Source: Magnaporthiopsis rhizophila
Taxonomy: Eukaryota > Ascomycota > Sordariomycetes > Magnaporthales > Magnaporthaceae
Assembly: GCA_003049465.1 (NCBI GenBank)
Contig: PYSS01000228.1
Coordinates: 1 to 26,847, forward strand
Direction of reading: 5' to 3'
Length of the DNA: 26,847 nucleotides
Part shown: positions 19,632 to 26,847 of the stretch, piece by piece
Numbering within the stretch: the stretch's first letter is position 1
Layout of the letters: each line of letters opens with the position of its first letter
Program-made: the position numbers and the translations under genes
Notes under the pieces: generated by a model
What the model was told of the DNA's origin: nothing
The model's database searches: none
The model's input: the letters and a program-made list of their open reading frames with translations, nothing else

Positions 19632-20437
19632 CTGTTGGTTGAAGAAAAGTGTTATTAGTACCTATCCGAGCGAGAGGAGAATGGTGCAAGGGGACAAGTA
19701 TAGGACAATAAAAGCCAGTCTATCTCCATTCCCCACACAAGACATCGAGAAGCGGGCGAAGGAGCGACGGGAGCAAGCAGGGGCAGGCAAGGTCGGCAGA
19801 AGCGGCAGACTGGCGGTGGGGAGGGCAGCAGCCACTCAGAAGCACCAGAGGCCTATCAGAGCCATTGCCGTTGTGTGAGAGGTCGGGATATGCGCTGTGT
19901 ACTGGCAGTACCACACCATCTCTCCAGCCATCACCAGGAAAAACCCCGAGATTGATTGCTTGAAGAACACTGAGCCCATTCCCGTGCCTGCCTTATCCGC
20001 CTGCATCACTTGCCCACCCCCTTTTTCTTGCGCGCTTTTGTCTATCCTGCCTAAACATGGCTGATTTTGTTTTTGCGTTTGGTGTAGCTAGCGCCTTGGA
20101 ATAAGGAGTGCAGAGAAGAATGAATTTGCAGGAGGCTTTTCTTCATGACGGTGATTTGCGTGCTGGCTTGGTTTGCTAGATCGTGATGCAAGTACCAGCC
20201 CGGGGTTGCTCTAGTGTATTGTGATGTGTCGTTTGTATATCGTGTCATGCCGTTTCTCGGTTGCGATATGTCGTACCGTCATGAAATGGAGTTGGACGAA
20301 GCCGACCAGTGAAGGGCCAGATGAAGCTCTTAAAATGGCTGACGAGGACAGAGGTGGCGAGCAGGGTATCGAGGCCGGCGTGCGACGAGGCAAGATAGAG
20401 GTACCCATCTTGTGGCAGTGTGGTGTCCCTGCTCCTC

Positions 20438-22723
20438 TCATCTCCTGTCGTGGTAGCCGACAGGAGGCGTGGACACGACGGCGTACGGGTTTCCGTCGGC
20501 GTAACGGGGCCCGTCGTCATACTCGTAGCGCCCGCCGCGAGGAGTGGTTGACAGCGCCCATTCGCTAGAGCCCGTCGCGGTCCTGTAGCCGCTGTCCTCA
20601 AGCTCACGTCGGTGTTTGTCCTTGGCCGCTTCGCGCTCGAGAACGGCGCGTTGGCGCGCGAGCCGGCGCTCCCTGCGGGCGGCCTTCTCAAGCTTCCACT
20701 CCTCAAACTCCTTGCTCTTCTCGCGCGCCTCCTTGACTTCGGATATGGCGCCCTTGATTCCCAAGGCTGCAATGCCCACTGCGGCGGCATCCTGCAGCAT
20801 CGCCTTGGCCTTGAGCTTTTTGGCCTCCTCCACTGATAGCCGCCCTTCTTTGACCGCTTTCTGGCGCGCATTATGCTTCTCCATGCTCTGATACACATTG
20901 TTGGCAGCGTGGATGGTCGCCACGCCGGCCAAGCCGATGGTCAATGCTTGCTTACCTCTCTTTCGTGTCGTCTCTCTGCGGTCGTTGTCCGAGTCGCCAA
21001 GATCGCTATCCGATCGCGAGTCGCCGCGCCGCCGTCTGTCACCGACACGGGAACGGGATCGGCTACGGCGACGGTCATTGTAGTCGTCGTCGTATTCGTC
21101 CGAGTAGCGACGCCGCCTGTGGCTGTGGCGCGACGAGTCCCTCTGCGAAGGGACCACGCTGCGGTCGTCCTTGGCGTCCTTCTCCTTCTCGTCGTCGGCG
21201 GGCCCGTTGCCAATGCCCAGTCGAGCAAGGCGACGCCGAGTCCCATCGACGATGCTGCGGCTACGGCTGCGCTTGCGTTCAGGCGAGCGCGACGCCGACC
21301 GGCTGCGGCTGCGGGCGCGGGAGCGCGAGCGACCGCCGTCGTCTTCATCCTTGTCCTTGCGGCTGTCGATGAGCTTCTTGGCTCCAATTGCACCAAGACC
21401 GGCCGTGGCCAAGGCAGCGAGCCCGCTCACGCCGCTGCTGCCGCCACCGTCGCCTTTGGCGCTTGAATCGCGGGCATGTCTAGAGCGCGAGCGCGAGCGG
21501 CCCGTGGCCTTGTCCTCCTCGATGTTCTTCTTGGAACCGTGGATGACGCGGTTTCCAACCAGACCACCGATGACGGACTCGGCCAGGCTGAGCTTCTGGT
21601 TCTTGTCCGGGTTCTGGGCTGCATCGATGGTGGCTGCTCCGGCAGCAGCGGTGAAGATGCGCTTGGCTTTCTCACCCTTCCATCCACCGGGCTCTTTGGC
21701 TACGCGGAAGGCCTCGGTGGCACCGGCGATGAGGGAAGCCATGGCAGCCTGTTGAACCTTGTTCTTCTTCTCGGGGGACTTGGAGCGGGACCTGGAGCGG
21801 CTGCCGCGGCGACTGCGGGTGTCGGACTTTCCGTCCCTGTCTTTCTCCTTGTCCTTTTCCTTGTCTTTGTCGTCGTCACCTTTGCCGGTCAGAGCCTTGA
21901 CAGCGCCGCCCAGGCCGGCGGCGGCGAGGGCGCTCTCGAGGAAGTTCTTGGAGCCCTTCTTCTCCTTGGGGTGCATCTCCTCCTCCTCGTACCTGACCAT
22001 CTGGCCATCGCGACCTTTGTGGACGACAAGACTGGACTTCTTCTCCTCCTTCTCGGCGTGCTTGTTATAGAACTCAGCTCCCTGATAGGCGGCTAGCGCG
22101 CCGGCGGCACCAAGGGCCGCAGACGCCAGGGGGTTGCGCACGACCTCGGCATCCTCGCCTTCTTGCTTGGCCTCGTGTCGGTCGTATAGCTCCTTGCCGC
22201 CGACGGCAAGGGCGAAGCCTCCGATGGCAGCGATGATCTTCTCCTGCTTGGAGATGGTACGGCGGCGCTTCTCCTTCTCCTCCTCCTCGTAGTAAACGCT
22301 TCCCTCCTTCTTGGAGCGGCGATCGTAGTCGCGGTCGTAGTCGCGGTCACGATCATAGCCGCGGCCGTAGTCACGGTCACGGTCATAGCCGCGGTCATAG
22401 CCGCGGTCGTAGCCGCGGTCATAGTCGCGATCCCGAGGGTCTCGCGAGTAGTAGGAGCGACGGTCGTCGTAGTCGTCATAGCCAGGGTCCGCGGAGCGGG
22501 CCCTCCGGTCGCGGTAGTTGCCGGTCGGAGGCGGGAACTCGCGACGGATCTCCTCGACGGAGAGATCGCTGTCTTCCCGCGAGCGTGGCACCAGCTCGCG
22601 GGAGGGGTGGGGCCTCAGGTGGCTATCGCTAGCCTCAAAGTAGCGAGGGTCCCTTTCCTCGTAGCGCTCCTCCCGATACTCGCGGCGGGTAGACCGCCGC
22701 GGCTCGTGGTCGTACCCAGACAT
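20438..22723 (-). CDS. RS-rich DUF3824-like fungal protein with repeated Gly/Ala hydrophobic segments
   Basis: Intronless, 761 residues from the ATG at 22723 (the open frame extends upstream only from a TTG). The first 140 residues are highly charged and carry a DRGYDRDRDY-type repeat (97-136). After that, about nine short Gly/Ala-rich hydrophobic segments alternate with Lys/Glu and RSRSRS stretches: IIAAIGGFALAVGG, ASAALGAAGALAAYQGAEF, FLESALAAAGLGGAVKAL, FTAAAGAATIDAA, LAALATAGLGAIGAKKLI, ALTIGLAGVATIHAANNVY and AAAVGIAALGIKGAISEV are examples. This pattern resembles fungal proteins annotated with DUF3824. A coiled-coil-like Arg/Glu-rich region (KAARRERRLARQRAVLERE) precedes a Tyr/Gly/Pro-rich tail ending GYHDRR. 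No signal peptide is seen. The function is unknown. The small segments are too short and too regularly broken for a standard membrane protein but could pack as glycine zippers. The domain name is assigned from resemblance only. Confidence 0.85.
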   Translation of the reverse strand: MSGYDHEPRRSTRREYREERYEERDPRYFEASDSHLRPHPSRELVPRSREDSDLSVEEIRREFPPPTGNYRDRRARSADPGYDDYDDRRSYYSRDPRDRDYDRGYDRGYDRGYDRDRDYGRGYDRDRDYDRDYDRRSKKEGSVYYEEEEKEKRRRTISKQEKIIAAIGGFALAVGGKELYDRHEAKQEGEDAEVVRNPLASAALGAAGALAAYQGAEFYNKHAEKEEKKSSLVVHKGRDGQMVRYEEEEMHPKEKKGSKNFLESALAAAGLGGAVKALTGKGDDDKDKEKDKEKDRDGKSDTRSRRGSRSRSRSKSPEKKNKVQQAAMASLIAGATEAFRVAKEPGGWKGEKAKRIFTAAAGAATIDAAQNPDKNQKLSLAESVIGGLVGNRVIHGSKKNIEEDKATGRSRSRSRHARDSSAKGDGGGSSGVSGLAALATAGLGAIGAKKLIDSRKDKDEDDGGRSRSRARSRSRSASRSPERKRSRSRSIVDGTRRRLARLGIGNGPADDEKEKDAKDDRSVVPSQRDSSRHSHRRRRYSDEYDDDYNDRRRSRSRSRVGDRRRRGDSRSDSDLGDSDNDRRETTRKRGKQALTIGLAGVATIHAANNVYQSMEKHNARQKAVKEGRLSVEEAKKLKAKAMLQDAAAVGIAALGIKGAISEVKEAREKSKEFEEWKLEKAARRERRLARQRAVLEREAAKDKHRRELEDSGYRTATGSSEWALSTTPRGGRYEYDDGPRYADGNPYAVVSTPPVGYHDRR
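22316..22435 (-). repeat. Coding repeat of DRGY/DRDRDY units
   Basis: Imperfect tandem repeat inside the RS-rich gene, encoding residues 97-136. Units of 12-18 bp such as CGGTCATAGCCG recur on the + strand. Copy number may vary between strains. Confidence 0.8.
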
Positions 22724-23913
22724 AGGAAAGGGGCGGAACACGGGCGCTGGGGAGAAAGAGCAGGCAAACGTTTGTGCGTGTTTGCGCGTTTGTGTGTTTC
22801 CAGGCGTGTGACAGCAACAGGCCTGGATGCGGAGTGTCAATCTAAGGCCTCAAACAAAGCAAAATAGATGGCCAAGAAAAGGACAGGCTGGCGAGGCTCC
22901 TCTCCACTGTCGCCAGGCGCTAGTTACCTAGTTAGCAGGCAGACGAGCAGGCAGATACACATATAAAGTCATATGGCACAGCCGGCGAGAATGAGCGAGC
23001 GAGATGGAGACGGTCAAGTGGTGCCGCCACAGCCTCTTTAAGGTGGAGGGGAAAGAGGGGCTGTGTGCTAGCGGACGTGGGCACTGGTGGACTACCTGGA
23101 CACTGCAGCTGGGCACCAGGCAGGCAGACAGGCAGATCACCACCCCAGTCGTCCCACCACCCGCTTCGCCCGAGACCTTGAGAAAGGGAATGCAGCTGAT
23201 GGCAGGCTGCAGGCCTCGGAAACGAGGCACCAAGGAGTCAGGGGACAGGCAGACGCTGCAGGCCTGCTCTTCGGGGCCAGTTGTGCGGCCTCCGCCATGC
23301 AACCAGCCCCATGTACCACAACAAACCTGGGCAGCAGGGTGTTGCCTGGACAGCAGCAGAGTCCAGCAGGTGAGGGCAAAAAATGAAAATGAATGAAGAA
23401 AAAAAAAGGCATTCGCAATTACGTACCACCCAGGGAGATGGAGAGCGCAAACCCGACGTCAGTATGGGGCTTCTGGTGGAGACACGGATCTGGGAGGGGC
23501 TGGCTTGGTCGGGTTGCGTTGGGCGCAATAAGAAATGACTTTGTGGCCTGCCCCAGGTGAAAAAGAAGGGCAAGGAAGAAGAGAAGGAGCAGAGGAATGG
23601 AGAAATAAGATGTGGCACACAAAAATACGCCCCGGTTAGCTGCAACGGCGAAAAAGAAAATTTGGAAAGGCTACGGCGGCCGCCGCTGGGAGCCTGGCCA
23701 GGGGATGAGCCCAGCAGGTTTGCGCGAAGGGCGAAGGAGGGGGATGACGAGGAACCCCACATGGACCATGGACGCCACCCAACCAGATCTTGAATGATGC
23801 CATCTGCAGCAGCCCAGCTCCTGCAGCCAGAGCCATCCAAGGCCAGGCTGCCCGGCCAAGGGACAGCTTGAGGCCTCCGCGGGATGGTGTGTTTCACCGC
23901 AAAGAGTAATACC

Positions 23914-23931
23914 TTTTTTTTTTTTTTTTTT
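23914..23931. repeat. Poly-T homopolymer (18 T)
   Basis: Eighteen consecutive thymines in non-coding DNA. Confidence 0.9.
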
Positions 23932-23989
23932 GCCTCAGGCCGCAGATTCACCGAGCTGGTCACGCTGGCTCATATGAGCTGGTACACAG

Positions 23990-23997
23990 TCACGTGA
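23990..23997. promoter_or_regulatory. TCACGTGA palindrome (bHLH/E-box-like)
   Basis: An eight-base palindrome containing CACGTG, the core bound by fungal bHLH factors such as Cbf1 and the phosphate regulators Pho4/NUC-1. It lies about 1.1 kb upstream of the GPI-protein gene and 1.3 kb upstream of the RS-rich gene, which is far for a core element. Confidence 0.25.
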
Positions 23998-25113
23998 TGT
24001 TGGTGTGGGAGTCTAGTGAGGTTCCATTGGCCCATTTGGTCCGACCTCCTGACAAACGTCCCTTCCATCTCTTTCCTGCCACGGGAACCAAGCAAGACGG
24101 GAAGCTTGCCCGGCCTTCGGACGTAGTGTGTACACGCCATATGCTGCTTGCCTGTGCCATCCCATTTATAACCGCTTCGCGTGACACCTTCGCCAAAGGA
24201 TTGCGTGGCAAGGCACGATATTTCCATCACGGCAAGGCGGCAGTTTTCCCGCGTCAAAGCTGCCTGCCAGCCAAGCACGAGAAATACATGCCCTGGGAGG
24301 GTTGTAAGGAATAAAAAATGGCAAAGCCTTCGTCTACGAGACAAGTATAGCGAAACTGCATCTTAAAGCCACCCCAGGTTCTCTACTCCCTGAGGCAAAA
24401 AGGAGGAGGTGTCACTGGGATCTCAACATCCCGCTGGAGTGCCGCACCATCCTCTCACGGGGTCGCACGGGTAGCAGCACAGGGTGTTCCGCAGGCTGAG
24501 CCTGACGATACAACGGTACGGTACACTCATCGCCGTATCGGAACTGGGGGTGAAAAAGCTCGGCTGCTGAGCCCATAGCTGTGGGTGGATCGACACGGCA
24601 TCCCGTCCTTGCGCAACCTGGTGATTCCTCGATGTCTCCCCCAAGCTCCTGTTCACAGGATCTGTTTCATGGGGCCGGATTCGGTGTTGCATTCTGGTTT
24701 CGCCAGACTTGCTTGCTCGTTCCCCCGCCGCCGTCCTGACTCCGAGAGATGAAGGTGCTGTCATGCCGCGTACCGTTTTGTTTGCTGCGGATGGATGAGG
24801 GCATTGTGGCACTTTGTCCGCCCCTTTTTTGATGGTATAATGAGACTGCCTTGCCCGCAATTCTCGGGGCCAACGACAAAATGCGCACGGCACCTGGAAA
24901 CGAGTACATATACCAGACCCAGTCCGCCGAATTCCTTTCGTCTGGCAGGATTCGGCTTCTCGCCGTTACTTCTCACTCGTTCGGTACAGCCATTCTCACC
25001 AAGATATTTTGTCAGCTCACTTACATCCACTCTTTTCCGCATCTGATATAGACAGACTGCCGCCTCCTTATCCTCATTCAAAGACAGGAAATACCCCGCA
25101 AGAGGAGACAACC

Positions 25114-25809
25114 ATGTATCTGTCAACAGGCACCCTGACAATCCTCCTGTTATCCGCAGGACAGGCCCTGGGCTCAGGGACACTGCAGGATCGGCAAGCA
25201 ACAACATCCCTTCCCTCCCCACAATCTAGGTATCTACTGCCATGCGGCGTCGGTCATGCTAACATAATCATCCCCCATCCCCACAGCTCCGACCCCAACG
25301 ACCTCGAGCTGGCAGTCCAAGGCCTGGTGGCCACATACGTGCCCAAGGACGTCTACACGCGCGCCACGGCCGCCATCCCCGGCCTCGTGCCGGGCGCCAC
25401 CGCCCCGGCCGACGCCGTCCTCATCTCGGCCTTGGCCGCCGAGACCCCGCCGGCCTGGCTCTCGGCCGTCTTTGGCCCCGACGACGACGCCGGCGGCTTC
25501 TACCAGCGCGCCCTCGTGTCCGAGGTCTCCAACCTCAGGGCTGCTGCCGGTGCTGCTGCCGGGGCTACTCCTCCTCCTCCTCCCGCTCCTGCTCCTGCCC
25601 CTTCCGCGGAGAACACAGCGGCCGCCCCACCCGCCGAATCGATTGCCCCTCCGGCCACCGCTACTGGAGACGCGGGCGAGAACGGCAGCAACGACAACGG
25701 CAACGGAACCGAGGCCACCTCCACCTCCAGCACCGGCGCCGCCGTCACCATCATGGCGGAGCTCGCCGGCGTGCTCGGCGTTGCCGGACTGGCTGCCGTG
25801 GCCCTGTGA
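25114..25809 (+). CDS. Predicted secreted, GPI-anchored, cysteine-free protein
   Basis: Two exons, 25114-25229 and 25287-25809, separated by a 57-nt intron (GTATCT donor, TGCTAAC branch at 25257-25263, CACAG acceptor), give 212 residues. The N terminus MYLSTGTLTILLLSAGQALG is a typical signal peptide. The mature part has a short folded-looking stretch (about residues 40-125, including DLELAVQGLVATYVP and DDDAGGFYQRALVSEV), then a Pro/Ala-rich and Ser/Thr/Asn/Gly-rich linker that is probably O-glycosylated. The C-terminal hydrophobic tail, ITIMAELAGVLGVAGLAAVAL-like without charged end residues, fits a GPI-attachment signal. There are no cysteines. I do not recognise the family; such small cell-wall proteins are common in Pezizomycotina. 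The intron is a multiple of three without stops, so its retention would give a 231-residue form. Confidence 0.75.
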   Translation: MYLSTGTLTILLLSAGQALGSGTLQDRQATTSLPSPQSRYLLPCGVGHANIIIPHPHSSDPNDLELAVQGLVATYVPKDVYTRATAAIPGLVPGATAPADAVLISALAAETPPAWLSAVFGPDDDAGGFYQRALVSEVSNLRAAAGAAAGATPPPPPAPAPAPSAENTAAAPPAESIAPPATATGDAGENGSNDNGNGTEATSTSSTGAAVTIMAELAGVLGVAGLAAVAL

Positions 25810-26847
25810 TGAGCCCATGCTCTTCGGGGAGTGTGATCTTGCGCCATCTTTGCTACTCTTTCCATTCACCTACTTTCCCTTGGCTGTTTTCTTTTTTGGA
25901 ATCTTATTGATGTAGTATGCTTTGTTTTCTTTCTCTGCTGTCTGTTGGTGTTGGGCCTCAGAGCGAGTTCCTGCCGTGGCCCGAGTCCGTATTGGTCCGG
26001 TAGGTAGTGAGTGTGGGTAATTCACGAGGTGAAGAAGGAAGTACCGAGTAATAGTTACGTTACCTACCTAGGTGGCACAATGTTTGGCGGGTGCTCCGGA
26101 GGGCCAGCCTGATGGGGTGTCTGGTGTCTAGAACGCGGCATATCCAAGGAGGAAAATGAAAGAGAGTCTCTGTCGAATGCCAACTTACGGATCCCGCATG
26201 CTTGGGTGAACGCTACCCCTATTCGCTGCGAAACAACAGGCTTAATCGTTTATCATCTGATGCTGTTACTCATATCGAGGCTACCACCTACAGTCAGGCG
26301 CATTACAAACAAAGGAAATACTTTTTTCCCTGATTACTAGCTTTTTGCTTTTATCTAAATAGAGTAGGTATAAATTTACAAAGTGCCCGCGAACCAAACT
26401 TTTTTCGTCTTTCCGGATTTTGCAATATGGACGAGAAAAAGATCGCAGATGGTGGCGTGTTGGAGGACCTAGCAAAAACAATGAACAACCCAACCCGCCA
26501 CTGAAGCATTTTTTGTGACGCGGGTGGCGTTTCCCCCTCCTCCATGCAACGATAACGTCGGTGCAAAACGGGGAGAAAAGAGAAGGCGGTCGAGGCTGTG
26601 AGACACGGAAAGAAAAAAAACGACGTCGTGAAACAACGACGGAAGACAAGGCCGCAGGCAAAGGCGAGGTAATCCCTTCGTTTCCTCAAGCCTTTTGAAG
26701 ATCCCCCGCCACCAGACCCTGTCTTGCAAAGTCCTCTCTAATCCCAATGCCCAGCCAAAGGAAAATAAAGCAAGGAAAGAGAACGGAACCAGACCAGACA
26801 AACACCGCTCCAACGCAAAAGGCTGTCGCTGAAGGGGCAAATAGGAG
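25810..26847. other. Right-hand region downstream of the GPI-protein gene; no supportable gene
   Basis: About 1 kb. The first few hundred bases should be the 3' UTR of the gene ending at 25809. TAGGTAGTGA and TACCTACCTAGGT words occur at 26001-26010 and 26061-26073. The minus strand of the last 450 bases is pyrimidine-rich, which would fit a promoter or leader of a minus-strand gene, but open frames there (for example 26469-26840) show no motif. Confidence 0.5.

Larger units (their letters stand above)
18371..20437. other. Convergent intergenic region with simple repeats and one exon-like segment
   Basis: 2.1 kb between the 3' ends of clf1 and the RS-rich gene. It holds a 20-A run (19117-19136), a 12-bp tandem repeat (19588-19623) and a minus-strand segment that looks like a terminal exon (19564-19631, listed separately). 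I found no upstream exon with a good donor to complete a gene. Other open frames have Lys/Phe-rich translations from the A/T runs. Confidence 0.55.
22724..25113. other. Divergent intergenic region between the RS-rich and GPI-protein genes
   Basis: 2.4 kb that should contain both promoters. The minus strand upstream of 22723 could hold a 5' UTR intron: a GTACGT donor is visible near 23420, but no acceptor can be chosen with confidence. CAGGCAGA words recur between about 22930 and 23260. A TCACGTGA palindrome lies at 23990-23997 and an 18-T run at 23914-23931. A 241-codon minus-strand open frame (23238-23963) starts without a clear ATG and reads Ser/Pro/Phe-rich; I do not consider it a gene. 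Confidence 0.55.

Noticed and set aside
20438..20470. Splicing of the RS-rich gene's last codons to the RD-repeat exon at 19631
   Set aside because: The GT dinucleotides near its end are in phase 0 or 2, whereas the candidate exon needs a one-base donor phase.
22724..22840. 39-residue N-terminal extension of the RS-rich protein
   Set aside because: The frame is open from a TTG only; the first ATG is at 22723.
23238..23963. 241-codon minus-strand open frame
   Set aside because: Low-complexity Ser/Pro/Phe-rich translation including a poly-Lys run from the T tract, no domain, and it lies in the probable promoter/leader of the RS-rich gene.

Overview
This 26.8 kb window looks like a filamentous ascomycete genome (Pezizomycotina, most likely Sordariomycetes). 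The evidence is GC-rich coding regions, short spliceosomal introns (57-163 nt) with GTRNGY-type donors and CTAAC/TACTAAC branch sites, pyrimidine-rich 5' leaders, 0.3-2.4 kb intergenic spaces rich in homopolymer runs, and recognisably fungal gene families. No operon, phage, IS element, CRISPR array, rRNA or tRNA was found. The order is that of a housekeeping chromosomal region, not an obvious secondary-metabolite cluster.

Layout, left to right: 1-2251 is a long upstream region whose last 472 nt lack any ATG. 2252-3142 (+) is a two-finger C2H2 transcription factor. 4751-6154 (-) is an acetate kinase with fungal low-complexity insertions. 6976-8554 (-) is an unrecognised spliced gene that either carries two -1 frameshifts or uses an extra 82-nt intron. 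8555-10919 has no supportable gene. 10920-13400 (+) is a seven-exon MFS phosphate-type transporter. 13760-15702 (-) is Prp31, and 16244-18370 (+) is Clf1/Syf3 (crooked neck); these two splicing factors share a 541-bp divergent promoter. 18371-20437 is gene-poor but holds an orphan exon-like RD/RE repeat. 20438-22723 (-) is a large RS-rich, DUF3824-like protein. 25114-25809 (+) is a small predicted secreted, GPI-anchored, cysteine-free protein. 25810-26847 has no supportable gene.

The genes do not form a single pathway. The clearest functional link is the prp31/clf1 pair: U4/U6 snRNP assembly and Prp19-complex function in pre-mRNA splicing. I found no convincing new multi-gene system. The points most worth checking are the reading-frame problem in the 6976-8554 gene, the ATG-free leader with an overlapping upstream ORF before the zinc-finger gene, the frame-preserving stop-free introns in the transporter and GPI genes, and the orphan spliced RD-repeat exon.
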